Part shown: piece after piece, positions 34,467-47,187 of the stretch
How the letters are laid out: each line of letters begins with the position of its first letter
How positions within the stretch are numbered: the stretch's first letter is position 1
Origin: Hansfordia pulvinata
Taxonomy: Eukaryota > Ascomycota > Sordariomycetes > Xylariales
Direction: 5' to 3'
Length of the DNA stretch: 64,000 bases
NCBI GenBank assembly: GCA_006538405.1
Contig: BJKQ01000004.1
Span: forward strand, 2,046,001 to 2,110,000
Notes under the pieces: model-generated
The model's input: only the letters and a program-made list of their open reading frames with translations
Told to the model about the DNA's origin: nothing
Databases searched by the model: none
Position numbers and translations under genes: made by a program

Positions 34467-35690
34467 TCACGTCCTGGGCCGCGCGTCCAGCTCGTACGTG
34501 TCGGTCATCTGGGTCTGCGGGAGCTCCGCGATCTGCGGCTGGTGCTGCTGCTGGTGCTGCTGCGCCGGCGGAGGTGCGTACTGCGCGCCGTACCCCGGCG
34601 GCGGCGACGCGGCGTACGGGCTTCCGACATCGCTCCCGGTGTGCTGCTGCTGGTTCTGGGGGTGGTAATGCTCCTCGGGCTTGTACGCCGCCATGCCCAC
34701 TCCCCCACCACCGGCGGCGGCTGCTGCTGCTGCTGTTCGTACGGGTTGCTGCCGTACGCGCTATGGTATGTGCCCTGCTGCTGCTGCGTGGGCGAGCCCG
34801 GGTACGTGCCGCCTGCGGTCGGGTAGACGGACGGGTAGGAGGAGTCCTGTTGGGCAGCAGAAGGATGCAGGTTGCTGTTGGTGACGACGGCGGGGTTCGA
34901 GGCCGGGGCGTAGTTGCCGTGGCGCAGGGTGCCGGTGCGCTTCTGGTGGACGACGATGGCGCCGTAGACGAGCTGCATGATGGCCGTGGCGCTGTTGGTG
35001 AGCTTTGTTAGCTGGTGTTTCTGGGAGATTCCTCTTTTTTTTTTCATATATAGATTTATAGGTCAAAAAAGCGAGGGGTTGTGTGTGTGAGGGGTCGTCT
35101 CATAGCTGTCCTCCTCTTCCGAGTGGAATCCAGCACGGCAGGAAAATCGGAGCTCATAATACACGTACAGGAGAACGGCGGACAGGATGGCGGCGAGGAT
35201 GGACAGGGCGCCAATGTCGAGGATCAGGATGACCAGCCAGATGACCGTCTTGACGCAGGCCGAGGACAGGTACAGCGCGGGGTTCATGCGCCGGGTGCTC
35301 ACGAGGACGATCTCGCCGACGTCGAGGATGATCATGAGGGCCGCGATGGCGACGGAGAGGCCGGCCGAGGCGCTATTATATCAGGCCGAGAGAAGGCGGG
35401 TCAGTCGAGGTCTGTCCGGTGGGAAGTAAGGGTAACCCTTTTTTTCTTCTTCTTTTTCTTTCCACCCGCCCTCCATGACGGCTGGCTACTCTACAAGGGG
35501 CGAGACAAAAAAAAACTCACAGCAGAATCCCAACGCGGCCGGAGGTGATGGAGGTGCGGCCGTGGTACTTGGCGGCGACGCTGGCGGCCCACGCGTTGAC
35601 GCCGAGGATGATGACGCTGAGCAGGAGCTGCAGCACCCACGCCGTGATGTTGATGCCCTTCTTCCAGGGGTACTCGAACTTGGAAAACAT
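34467..35690 (-). CDS. Four-helix membrane protein (MARVEL-like)
   Basis: Exons 35690-35521, 35372-35165 and 35011-34467, with introns of 148 and 153 bp. The product would be 307 aa. Hydrophobic helices: ITAWVLQLLLSVIILGVNAWAA, SVAIAALMIILDVGEIVLV, VIWLVILILDIGALSILAAIL and SATAIMQLVYGAIVV, arranged as in MARVEL-type proteins of the plasma membrane or secretory vesicles. The cytosolic tail is Tyr/Pro/Gln-rich with poly-Gln. Near 34715 the frame must gain one base: the QQQQQPPP segment continues as GMAAYKPEEHYHPQ only after adding a C to the CCGCCGCC run, and the three exons then total exactly 308 codons. As written, the frame would run on out of phase from there. The second donor (GTGTAT) was chosen by phase. 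Confidence 0.72.
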
Positions 35691-38266
35691 GCTGGGCAGG
35701 GCCCGCGCGCGTCTGTACCCGGTTGTTGGTGGATTCCGCTGGAAAGGGTTGTTGGTACTTGTTGTTGTTGACGCGGTTTGGCTGGCTGGCTGTCTGGCTG
35801 GCTGTGCGCCTTTTCCTGTCCACTCGGGATATCTGACCTCTCCTTCTCCTTCTTCCCACACGCGCAATGTTCTACCGGGTGGCGCGTTGGGTGGCTCGGC
35901 GAGTGGGCTCGCAGCCAGCTGTGCCGCTTCTTCGATATTCTAGAACTTCGTTTTGTTGTGTCGGCGTGTAAACAAATGCTGGCCAGCCTGGGGCGGTGAT
36001 TGAGGTGATTGGTGTGTTTTGGTGGAAAGCTGGCGGCTCTGCTGGTGAAGAGTCGAATTGGCGGTTGCAAAAAAAAAAAGAGCCGCCGCAGTCGAGACAA
36101 TCAATGGTAAAGAGTCGCGGCGCGAAACCGAGCGGGAGCAGAGGGCACAAGTACTTTGTCTATAAACACTACCAGGCTGTCTGTTTGCAGGCAATCTCCC
36201 GCCGTCGCGGCGCTCCGCAGTGCCGGTTCGCCAAGACGCAGCCAGGGCTGTGCTGGCGATCCCGTCGATCCATCTACGAGTGAGTATTCGTAAGGTACCT
36301 TAACCTACAGACTGCAAAGTCGGCGGTGCTCAGCTGTGGTGGGACCCGGGGCTTCACCCGCGCGAGATGAGATGAGACCCGCACACCCGCCAGCCGGAAG
36401 CGCAGATCCCTCTCGCGCCTCTCTATTCGTACGGGTATCCGTACTCACCAGACACGGCATCCATCCATGGCCAGGATCTCGGGCCCTGCCTGCTGTGCTC
36501 TTCTCTTGGCCGCCCCTCGGTCCTTTGACCAGGGCCTGGACTCGAGAAGCCCGACATGCCCCCCCCCCTGCCCTGGCAAAGAAGCTTCTTCTTGGAAGCT
36601 GATGGCCGAGAGGGACCTGCCTTAACCGGATAAACACAATCTCTCTCTCACACACATAATAAACCAGGTTGTTCAGTTCAGTCGAGCGAGACACGGCGCT
36701 GGACAGCTCGATCTCTTCGTCTGGCCAGATTCATCAGTGGATAGGGGTGTGTGGACGTGCCCCCGTTAGACCTCCGAAGAAGATCTACGGGGTACGAGTA
36801 TACCTTGAACCCAAAAAAACCTGGCTGATCGGCGACGATTCCGCCCAAACAGAACCAGGGCCGGGGCTGTGGCGCCGACACACACAGCACACAGCACACA
36901 GCACACAGACAGTGGGCCCTCCCTCCGATCCCAGAGTGCTACGAGTGCCTAACCGTGCTAATATGGGAAACAAAGAAGCACTGCCTCTGCGGCGGGCGGA
37001 TCTGGTGAGACAGGACCACTGGTGTGTCTGCGGTGACGATGACGGTGACGGTGACGGTGACGATGGCCCGCATCGATCCTCCTCCCTCGTGCTGGCTGCT
37101 GGCCAAGTCATCAGTTCCTTTCTATCCATACTTGACAGTAAGTTCCTCTTACCTTGGTTACGATATAAAGCTGTTGATGAGCTCCGAGTTCCGTGGCCCT
37201 CGCGCATTCAACCCAAAGTAGAAAGACATGACGTGATAAACATCATGTCATTATTATCCGTCCGACGGAACGGCACCGACACATTCACCCACAACAGAAC
37301 CGCCGACTCCTCCCACCCCTCTTCTCGCCTGTTGCCTCGTTTCTGTTTCTTTCGCCAGGCAGGTCTCGGGCTCTTCCTCCCCTTCTTCACCGACGCTAGA
37401 AAAGAATAAAAAAATAAAAAAAAAAACCGTTGCCACCGGGGAGTCTCGTGGGGTAAAATTGCGAGGGCACAAGCGCTTATGGGGCGGGGGCGGACGGGTT
37501 TGCTCGAAATGACTTGCAGCCCCGATAACGCCCCGGTCCACCAAGTAAAACGAGTATCAGGTTCTCGGTGGCGCGCGCCGTACGTGGTCCTGAGTTGGGT
37601 GCCTACTCCGCACGGTCACTCGCGCGAGGAACAAGAAAGACGAGAGAGAGAAAAGAAAAGAATTTAAAAAAAAAAAAAAAGAGATCCCGCTAAGCCACCA
37701 AACACCGGGTTATCGGCAGTGAGTGCGAACACTGCGGGACGTTTCACCACGCGTGTAAATAAGCGCCGTCATCAGGGCGGCCGAGTATGAGCACCAGTAA
37801 TGATGATAACAAGCCCGTGTCGCATCTGCTCTACTCGTGCCCCGGGCACATGTCTGCCTGGGTGTCGCGAGTGCGGCCGCCGGCTCGGCTGTGCCACTCG
37901 TGCTGCGGCAGACAGAAGACATCGCGGCTATGAGCCGGGCTGATGGGTACGGATACAGATACATGTAAGATGGCGAAATCGCGCCCGGAGGTTTCGAATT
38001 TCCAAAGGGAAAGAAAAGAACTGTAAGTTTGGCTCCTTATCCCAGGCTGTGGATGTACACTCGTAACTTGCTATAACTACAAGACTGCGTGCGAGTACCG
38101 GCCTTGGGGAGACAACCGCGGGGTATCGTAAATCGGCACTCATCGTAACTCATAATGCCAGGCCCGCTCTTCAACGCCACAAGAGGAAGAAAGGACAGCA
38201 GAAGACCGGCCGCCAGCCAGCAACGCAGACACATGTACTCAAAAACGCCTGCGGTCCCCCCCCTCC
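35691..38266. other. 2.6-kb intergenic region
   Basis: 5' flank of the membrane protein and 3' flank of the CENP-U-like gene. Contains CACA(G) repeats near 36880-36910, GACGGT repeats near 37030-37060 and A-rich tracts at 37405-37430 and 37664-37680. No gene supported. Confidence 0.5.
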
Positions 38267-40649
38267 TCACGTCCACCGCGCCTCGAGCGCAGCGGCCGTG
38301 CGCTCCAGCAGGGCGTTGAAGTCCCGGATCTGCTGGAGGCTGCCCCCGCCGTCCCCGCCGTCCGTCGCCTGGCTCGCCACCCTCGAGATCATCACCTCCA
38401 GGCTCGCCAGCTCGGCCGCCTTTTGCTGCTTCGCGTCGTCCACCTCCGGCGCCGACATGCCGCGGTCCACCGCGAGCTCGACGTCGTGCATGGCCGACGA
38501 GAGTTCCAGTTGTTGCTGGTCGGGTCAGTCAGTTCCGCCAGTAGAACAGAAAACACAACACACAAAAACGAGGGGGCGGGAACGGGTGTGAAAAAAAATT
38601 TGATAAACACATACCAGCGAGCTCTGCGTGTCCTTCTCGTGCCGATGTCTCACGGCATCCATCTTGAGGGCCACCTGCTCCCGCTCGGCCCGGATGCGCA
38701 AGATCTCGGTGCGCAGCGAGAGCTTGTCCTTCTGCACTGACCGCACCCGCTTCCGGAGCGCGTGCGCCGCGTCGAGCGCGATCGTGTGCTCCAGGAGCCG
38801 CGTGCGCAGCTCCCCCTGGAACGCCTCCAGCGCCCGCAGCTTGGTCTTGTGCTCCCGCCTCGCCGCCGCCGCGTCCGCCGCGGCGACGCTCGCCTCCTTC
38901 TCGGCCTCCAGCGCCGCGCCGATGACCTCGTCGCAGATCTGCGTGAAGACGTCGATCACGTTGACGCCGCCCCGGCTGGCGAAGGGGATGTCGGACCCGA
39001 GAATGTCGTCTTCGCCGCCGGCCCCCTCGTCCTCCTCCTCATCGTCATTCTCGCGCCTGCGCTTGGTGTATCTCTGCACCGCAATCGGGATGGCCTCTCC
39101 GGTGCTACGTCTCCTCTCGGCCGCTGCCGCGCTCTTGTTCTTGTTCTCGCTCTTGTTCTTGTTCTTGTTCTTGCTCTTGCTCTTCTCCTTGATCTTCGGC
39201 TGGGCCTGCTTCGCAGGGCTCGTCTTCTGCTGCTTCGGCCGCCGCCTGGGCTCCTGTGAGCCCTCCGCGCGGCGGGCTTCGGGGTCAGGGCTCTGCTCGC
39301 TCTTACCGGGCTGCTGCTGCTGCTTCTTTCGCTTTTTCCTGACAGCCTCGGGTTCTCGATCGGGAGACTCTCCTGGCGGCGGACTCGGCTGGCGCCGTTT
39401 GCGAATGATGCGCGTGGCGGCTTCCGCGGCGGCGATTTCTTCCGCATTTTCATCCTCCTCCATGTCTTCAACTTCGGCGACCTCTTGGCGCCTCGGCCGT
39501 GCTGCCGGGGACTCGGGGACAGCCTTACCTTTGCCCTTGGTTTGCGCCTTGCGGTTCTTGCTCGGCACAGCAGCAGGTTTCGGGGGCGGCTCTTCCGCCG
39601 CCGCGCTGGGTTCCACGTTGCGCAGGGAGCTGCCGCGAGCCTGTCTCTGCACCGGTTGGGCCGGGCCGCTGCCCGCGGAGCTGTTGCTTCGGAGCGACCG
39701 GCGGAGCGAAGGAGACTCGTCCGTGTCGGCTTCCGAGCGCGCCGGGCTCGAGGACACGGGCAGGCCGGCCTTGCTTGCTCCAGGCTGGAGGGCGGCGGGG
39801 GCGGTGATGCTTTTCCTCGTAGCTTTCCGCGCCAGGGGCGACGATGTGGTGTTTTCCTCTGCCGCCGCGCCGGCCTCGGCATTCATGACCGCTCTCTGCA
39901 GCCGGGCGCTCTGCGAGGCGACGCCCCCCATCTGGAGGCGCCGTCTCCGTCCGCTCCCGGGCGCCGCCGCTGGGCTCTCCGCCACCTCCTCCGTCTGCCC
40001 CCGCGCCGCCGAGGACCTGGTAGCAGTGGGCGAGCGCGACGCCGACGCGGCTTGCAGAGGCGTCGGGGGCAGCGACTCGAGATCGTCGGGGTTGTATTCG
40101 GCGTCGCCCGCGGGCGGCGCCGATTGGCCGGGGGGCGGTGCGCGCGCGTCGGACTCGTCTGGATCTCGCCGGAGCTCATCGTACGGGTTGGGTTTGGCGG
40201 CCGCGCGTCGAGAGCGCGAAGGCGAGCTCGTCGAGGGGGTTGAGACGGCACTTCTGCGCGGGGTCGCCGCGCGGAGGGGTCGTTGCGGTCGGCTGGCGGC
40301 GGGCTGGTCCGTCGTCGTTTCGCAGACGTGTTCGCTTCGGAGCGAGTGGCCGAGGCCGGGGCGCGATTGTCCTGCTCGTCGGTGCCGGCGCCGGGGCCCG
40401 AACCGACACTGGTGGTGGTGTTGGTGGTGGGGGGGGAGCTCTGCTCCTGCTCTTCGCCCTCGTCCGGCCCCTGCTCGGCGTCGTCGGCGCCGGGGAGAAC
40501 GAAGGCGAAGGAGTCGTCGGCGACCTCGTGGCGTCTGCGCGACGGACAGGTCAGCGGTGGGTTGGACACAAGCAAAGGGCGCGTGGGGAGACATCATACC
40601 CTGCCCCGCGCAGGCGCTGCTGCATGCGCTCCTCGCGGCCGGACGCCAT
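38267..40649 (-). CDS. CENP-U-like inner kinetochore protein
   Basis: Exons 40649-40600, 40534-38615 and 38515-38267, with introns of 65 and 99 bp. One base is needed in the C4 run (minus strand) at 40279-40276, after which the total is exactly 740 codons. The start MASGREERMQQRLRG reads as a natural N-terminus. Residues ~20-540 are disordered and Ser/Pro/Arg/Lys-rich, with basic KRRR clusters that could contact DNA. Residues ~540-657 form the conserved block GGVNVIDVFTQICDEVI ... KLRALEAFQGELRTRLLEHTIALDAAHALRKRV, a long coiled coil continuing into exon 3. This matches the fungal CENP-U/Ame1/Mis17 family (COMA complex of the inner kinetochore). A conserved essential-type gene carrying a frameshift argues for a sequence error. 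Confidence 0.82.
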
Positions 40650-42508
40650 GGTGGCAGACACAGGGAGCGCCGGTCGGGTACCTCGTCGAGGTGGTTTGGT
40701 CGCGGAAGATTACTGCCGCGTCGGAGGGCGGAAGGTTGTCGCGAGGCGAGAATGTCGTCGCCGAGCATGGACTTGATCGAGTCGAGGTTGCATGTACAAA
40801 AGGTAAGGCGGAGCACAGGTACGAGTAAAGCAGGGCCAATGCTCGCACGCCGGTCGCAGACGCGTCTCGCGCCGGGTAATCACGAGTAAATAAACGGACG
40901 TCGTGCAGATGCAGATACGCTGCTGCATAACCGTCTCACTCGCCTGGATGGTACCTGGGCGGCGCTAATTCTGGAACGGCTACGAGTACGAGCAACTCGT
41001 GGCCGCCGCAATGCCGTTACATGGGTGCCTGGACTGCAAATTGGTTCGTACTAGTTAAACTGCTCTGTACAGTAGCTACAGTATCTGACGGATTGAGTGA
41101 CGGTTATCCTCATTACGCGTCACCGGTTTCAGTGTCCGGTAATGAAGCCTTGAAGCAACTCTGCAGTGGGCAATGTCCGTGGGATTTTCTACCGATACTG
41201 CTCATTCAATAAACATAGCCTAATTTCCTTGATTCGGTAAAGGAAAGATTCAACGCTCAGTCCTATAGTGAAGGTAAGACTGCGGCATACTGCTCCAGTA
41301 CCGTACGATGTCTCTCTAATGGGGGTCAAGTTGCGTCACGTCGGGTGACGGGTTTCGCGACACAGCTTTACATCTGTGTTGCTACTGTAGAGTGTGACTT
41401 TACAGCCAGTCTTCTGTTGATATCATCACAGCCTCAGCATTATTGCCAAATGCAGGTCGCAATATATAGGTATCTCACTGTGGCCCAGACAAACAGGCCA
41501 CTCCTCTTCGACCTTTCATCATGGCGAACTGCTTTCGCTTGACAGGCAGCCCTTTATCGACATGTTGTTGACTTCTCGAGTGACGGTGTCCATCTACTGC
41601 TTCGCTTCCTCACCCAGCTTTCACCTTCACACAGATGCCTGGTTGCCCAGTGATCGACCAAGCAGCTAGATAGAATTTCTGTATTCTTCCCCCCCCCCCC
41701 CCCCCCCCCGCGGCTATGTGGCATATGCAGCCTTTTCCCTTCTTTTTCTTCCCCGTAGTGGCATCCTGAATCGCTTCTCCCACTGTCATTGAGCGGCTCT
41801 TTCTTCCATCCCATCACACAATCATCTCAAAAGAGCTTGAGCAGCTTACTTCTTCCGGTGCCGACTGCACCGAGGCAATGCCACGCCTCACCCTCGCCCA
41901 TTCGCGTCGTTTGATCATCCGAGCCCTTCCTCGAGTCCGCTTCCTGGACTGAGACGTATCAACAGATGAACGAGGCGTGGGCCCATACTCACGATCTGTC
42001 ACTGGCCCATACTCACGGTCTGTTACCAAGCTGCCACCACCGCCGATACTGGCGCTTCTCGCGTCATCGTGCGATATTCGACCAAACTCTCAGCTTGCTT
42101 GCCTCCACTCGACATTCAAGCCATCTTCAACGCCACATCCACCGCTCGAAGAGATAAGAGCCCCGCTCAGGTACGTGATCAGGATACTCGGATCCCTGCT
42201 CCCCATGTTCTTCGGCTAAGGTATTCAGAGCGCTTGCTCGCGACGCAATCAACATAATCAAAGTGTTCTGCGCTTTCGCGCTTAGATCTTCAACTCGCTT
42301 CATTGAAGCAACACCTTGACCAACTGCTGCTTCATGCACCGCATCGATTCCAGGTCATAGTGGTAAGTCTTCAATCACACAGACGACAAGACCTCCGAGT
42401 GCCCGCGGCGACGACCGCCCGCATATTGCCTACTCATTCGCCAACTGGCATAGTCTATCGCTACCGATCCCGACAAAACTCAAATCAACTACCGTACTCT
42501 GTGCCACA
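40650..42508. other. 1.9-kb intergenic region
   Basis: Contains AT-richer non-coding DNA (41000-41550), C21 at 41689-41709 and a 24-bp direct duplication at 41980-42024 (GGCCCATACTCACG...). The last few hundred bases have splice-like strings (GCTCAGGTACGTGA near 42160) and may be the 5' UTR of the next gene. Confidence 0.5.
41689..41709. repeat. Homopolymer C21
   Basis: Longest pure homopolymer in the window. Confidence 0.95.
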
Positions 42509-44514
42509 ATGTGCCGCATCTCCTTCCTCGCGTGCGCGCTGTGCGAGACGCCCGACATATCCGCGTTCCAGGCGTGCAACGGCTTCAAGGACGAGTACGC
42601 AGTGCTGGGCGGCCAGGCCGGCTGCGAGATGCCGCTCGAGCAGCGGACCGGGGCCTGCCGCGCCTTCTGCGAGAAGCTCAAGTGGCCGCCCGAGGACAGC
42701 AGCTCGGCACGCAGCCGCGAGTATCTCTGCGACGGCTGCGTCTACAAGGGGGTCGTCTTCTACAAGGAGGGCCGCGACCTGGCGGAGCAGGCCCGCCACC
42801 GAGCGGCCAAGTTCCACCTCTCACGCCCCGAGATGCTGCTGTACCTGGCCAAGCCCTCGTCGCTGCTGAGCGGCGGCGCCGACACCTCCTCCCACCACGC
42901 CCTCGAGAGCATCGCCGCGGACACCCCCGAGGTGAGCGAGTGGCCGGCTCACTGGCAGCACGTCAGCGACGACCTGAAGTCGGGCGTGCTGGGAGCGTTC
43001 GTCACCAAGGAACCCGCCGTCGACCAGGCCATGATGGGAGACCACCTCGAGAACGACGACGGTGACGACGACGACGACGAGCTGCGGGCCCTGGCCTCCG
43101 CGCTGCGAGCCCGGGCGAGCACGGACGCGGACCGCAAGATGGACGACATGCTGCTGCGCAAGAGGCTGGTGGAGGAGAGCCCCGAGCGCAGCCTGCGGCT
43201 GCTGATACCGTACTGCGGCATCTGCAGGGCGCCCGCCTTCAACGACGCGGGGGGGATCGCGGGCGTGGAGCTGGTGCCCAGCCCGGGCCTGTGGAGGAGC
43301 CTGTACCGGCGGCAGCACCAGCGGGACGTCGGCGCCGCCGTCGACACGGCCTTCATGCTCAAGCCGTGCCAGGACTGCTTCCAGCGCGAGGTCGTCCTGC
43401 GCGGCAAGGTCGCGGCCTTCCTGCAGCAGGCGTCGTCGCGCGGCGACGCCAGCTCGGCCTGGGCGGTCTGGCAGTGGCTCGCCGCGCGCCGCGCCGAGGG
43501 CACCGCCTTCTTCGCCCACGAGGCGCACAACTCGGGCTTCCCCGCCGCCGCCGCCGGAGAAGAAGAAGAAGAAGAAGCGGCGCAGCGGCTGAATTCGCCG
43601 CCGCCGCTGCCGCCGCTGCGCGAGTTCCTCCACGCGATGGCGGCCGGGTGGGAGGCGCGGTCGGGCGTCCCGTAGGGCGAGTGCGTCCACCGCGGCCTCC
43701 CCACCGAAGGGGAGCCGGCGTGCCGCGCGACGGCGCGCGTCGTCCGGTCCCTCGCCGACTGGGACCGCGTCTCGCGGCTGCCGCCCGGCGCGCGCGCCGC
43801 CCGCAAGCCCATCCCCGTCATCGACCTGGAGGCGGCCGTGGCCGCGGCCGACGACGCGGTGGCGGCCGAGCCGGAGGAGGAGGAGGAGGCGTCGCCCGAG
43901 GTGGTTGCTGCTGGTTGGGAGAAGAAGGAAAAGAAGAAAAAGAAGACTCCCGCCGCCAACAGCATGGTCTCCTGCCAGTTCCTGGACCGCAAGGGTCTCG
44001 AGAGGGCGGTCAGGGAGGAGAGCCTGCGCGGCCCCGCACTCGAGAGGCCGAGCGGAAAGGGCAGCCGGGCCAAGCGGTATCTCGTCTTCTGGGGGTCCAC
44101 GTGCGCGAGACCTCTCCCAAGGGCCAGGACGGCAAGACGGAGGTGGTCGTCTGGGAAGAGTCGCCCGAGGCCGCGGAGGGCGGCGGCGGTGGCGGCGGTG
44201 GCGGCGGCGACGACGACGACGACAGCAGGAAGCGCCGGTGCTCGAGCGAGGACGACGACAAGAGCGGGCCGCACAAGCGCGTCCGGTTCGACTATGACGA
44301 CGACGGCGGCGCGCAGGGCGGGCGCAAGCCGGAGGAGGAGGGCGGCAGGCACCGGTACATCACGCCCTCGGAGACCTCGGACGAGACGGCGGTCTTTGCC
44401 GAGATGGGCTCATGCGACATGGGCTACTACCACGTCGTGGGCTACCCGCCGAACGCTCTCCTCCGGCTGCCGCTCGAGGTCACAGCGCTGGAGCTGTACG
44501 GCGAGGAGCTCTAG
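42509..44514 (+). CDS. Unknown Cys-rich protein with in-frame TAG and one frameshift
   Basis: Not recognised. ATG 42509 (MCRISFLACALCE) opens a frame that stops at TAG 43673-43675 (codon 389) and continues coding-like in the same frame (GECVHRGL...ADWDRVSRLPPGARAARKPIPVIDLEAAV). Near 44090 it must gain one G (TGGGGG before TCCACG) to read VFWGVHVRETSPKG and on to TAG at 44514. With that base the whole is 669 codons. Features: N-terminal cysteines (CALCE, GCEM, YLCDGC) and a second pair (YCGIC ... PCQDC) that may bind zinc, an acidic DDDDDE insertion, and a C-terminal half with KKEKKKKK and poly-Gly/Asp tracts. No signal peptide or membrane segment. Whether the TAG is real decides between a 388-aa protein and a 668-aa one. 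Confidence 0.6.
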
Positions 44515-45896
44515 CTGTAGGTCTGGACGCAAGCAGGTTTCCGGACATGGGACTGAGGCCACGGCCCGAGGAGGGGAAACGAGAGACAGCGACAAGGGGT
44601 TGGGGTGATCGTGTAGGCCAAGAGGTGGCGCATCCGGGCACGGATTGCTGCATCGTTGGCTGCTGCGCGGGCGAGAGAACCAACTCGGACGATTTCGGCG
44701 TCTGCCAGAGTGATGAGGCACTCTCCCAAAAGCAATGATTGCGTTGGCAGCAGCCCACCTCCGGCAAGAACCAACTTGGAAGTTTGTGGTGTTTTTTGTT
44801 TGTTGAGCCACATACTCCCAAGGTAGCATTAGAGCATACGGGCCTTGGATGGGTTCGTGCATGTAGTTTAGCCTTTCTGGCGTTGAGAGCAGCCACAGTC
44901 AAGGCATAAGGAAGCCGTTTTGTGTCCATGAGGGTTGTCGCCATTGAGTACAGAGACAGTGCAAGCTCTTCCATACACACATTCACTTGTATGGTTTTCT
45001 GGCTGGTCTGCACAGTGTGGACAGGCTCTCGTTTTTGTCACTTAGATCAGGAGCGAATGTACGTCATGTCTCGGGCAGAGAAGCTCAGGTACTACTTACG
45101 GGGATAGCTTCGCTCGAAAGCCCCTGTACTTGAGCCCCGAAACCAGCCCTGCAGGTGTGCCAGGCTGCTATTAATGGGGTTGTTCTCCACTGGGCCTTGA
45201 CCTGCAGGAACCCCGGAGAAACACTTTGACGCCAGTGGACGGTACTGGTTATGGCTCCATGTGGAGTGTAAAACCCTTGTTGTCTGAAGTCCCTCATCGA
45301 GTGCCGCAAGTACCTCTAGCCCCTCGAAACCCCGTGAGAGAGGTACTCGGCACCCACACACCCACGCACTGCGCGCTTTCGCGAGTGGGGACCCAGGGAC
45401 GGGTGGGTCACAGCCCGTTGGAGCTGCGTGAGCTGCACAGTGAGCAGGGGACCTCAGATGCGTGAGTGGGCGAGTGGCTAGTACGAGTAGGTCACTTCCT
45501 TAGCACCGGCAACGCCCCGTGGCCCGCCCCAGTGTTGGTGGCGCTGGGCCGCCGGTGCTGTGGCACCCGACCTCCACGTAGCCGCCTTCGTCTCCCTCCG
45601 AGGGCTGACATCACAAGCTTCGTCCGCCACCTGCCATTCCCTCCCTCCCTCCCTCCCTTCTTCCCTCTCCTCCATCCCATCCAATGCCATCACCCTGAGC
45701 CCCCAACCGGCTCGCCCGCTTGCACTCCGCCACCCGATACAGCTCTCCCATCTATCTATCCCGCACCCCGCGCCTCGCCTCGCCTCGCGGCCTCAACCTT
45801 ACCCCAGCCGCCGTGCTGCCTTCTCTTCATACACTCCCGGTCTAGTCGCCCGCAGGCCCTGGTCGGCCTTGAGAGCCAGCCTCTCCAACCTTCAAG
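44515..45896. other. Intergenic region with CpG-poor stretch
   Basis: About 44755-45060 has few CpG and many TG/CA, like the 25.8-26.7 kb desert but weaker. The last 300 bp are pyrimidine-rich (CCTCCCTCC near 45640) and form the 5' region of the ERD2-type gene. Confidence 0.5.
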
Positions 45897-47187
45897 ATGG
45901 GCGGATGGAATGTGAGTTGCCCGTATCTGCCAACGCGCTTCGCTTGCCTGTCGCCTGCCCGGGCTCTCTTTCCTGCCAACGAGTCCTCACTGACACCGCC
46001 GCCGCCAGATGTTCCGGATATTGGGAGACCTCTCCCATATCTCCTCCAAAGCCATCCTGATCTTCTCGATTCACCGCAATCGTAGCGCCGAAGGTGAGTG
46101 TCTACTCGGAAACCCGCAGCCCGCCCCCCGATACTCTTGCGCCCTTGGCTGACCGCATCTCTCGCCTCAGGTGTTTCCATGATCTCCCAGATTCTCTACG
46201 CCGTTGTCTTCTGCTCCCGTTACACCGATCTGTTCAGCGAAACCCACGCCTGGAATGTCTTCTTCAAGATCTTCTACATTCTCTCCTCGATCTACATCAT
46301 CGTCATCATGCGCTACCTGTACCAACGCACGCGCGAGCGTGAGATGGCTTGGAAGCTTGGCGCCGCTGCCCTCGGTGGCTCCTTGCTCCTCTCCCCCTTC
46401 ATGATGCTCATTTTTGAGGGCAAGGAGAAATGGAGCCTCTTCACTGTAAGGTGCTTCGCCGCTGCCATGCGTGTCCCCTGCTAACCTTTCACAGTGGGTG
46501 TGGGACTTCTCTCAGATCCTCGAGTCGGTCTGCATTCTGCCCCAGTTGCTGCTGCTGCGCCAGACTACCGTCCCCACCGTCATCGACTCCTTCTACCTGC
46601 TCACCCTCGGCGCCTACCGTGGCCTGTACCTGCTCAACTGGATTTGGCGCGAGCTTGACACCAACGACCGAGCCCCCAACACCATCTCCGTCATCTTCGG
46701 CATCATCCAGACCGCCCTCTACGTCGACTTCTTCTGGGTCTACTACACCCGCCAGCGCGTCAAGCTTCGCAACGGCGGTGTCGTCGACGCCGACGACATT
46801 CGCCGCGGCTGGCTCCTCGGCCGCATCTTCGGCCGTCGTTTCGCCACCGACCCCGACGCCAACGACGAGGAGAGCGCCCCTGCCCTTGGCCGCTCAGGTG
46901 GCGGCCTCGGCGGCGGAGACCGCAGATCGAAGTGGGGGGCCCGCGGTATCTCGGTCAGCGCCGACGACGGTACGTACGAGCACGAGGCTGGCCGCGCCGG
47001 CAGCAGCTCCGACCAGATTGAGGGCGTGACGGACCCGGATGCCAAGATCAGCGACCCTGACGAGCTTGCCCGTGCCCTTGACGACGACGAGGAGGAGGAC
47101 GACGACGACGATGACGAGGGCCTCCAGTCCTCCCCTGGTGGGACTGCTTCGAAGGGCGTCAACAACGGGGCTGAGTGGCGGGACTGA
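45897..47187 (+). CDS. ERD2: ERD2-type ER-retention (K/HDEL) receptor with acidic tail
   Basis: Exons 45897-45911, 46009-46093, 46171-46445 and 46495-47187 give 355 aa. The first exon codes only five residues (MGGWN). Residues ~6-220 form the seven-helix ER-lumen-protein-retaining receptor: LGDLSHISSKAILIFSI, AEGVSMISQILYAVVFCSRYTDLF, RGLYLLNWIWR and a final FFWVYYTRQRVKL helix. The receptor recycles HDEL-type proteins from Golgi to ER. Typical family members end soon after the seventh helix, at about 210-220 aa. Here ~130 extra residues follow, including a Gly-rich linker and an acidic run (DDDEEEDDDDDDE), as in a longer paralogue class of filamentous fungi. No frame defect. Function as K/HDEL receptor is inferred from the core only. 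Confidence 0.88.

Noticed and set aside
38628..40889. 753-codon plus-strand ORF opposite the CENP-U-like gene
   Set aside because: It is a GC-driven shadow. The minus strand has a spliced, domain-matching gene with a coherent start and stop; the plus frame shows no domain.
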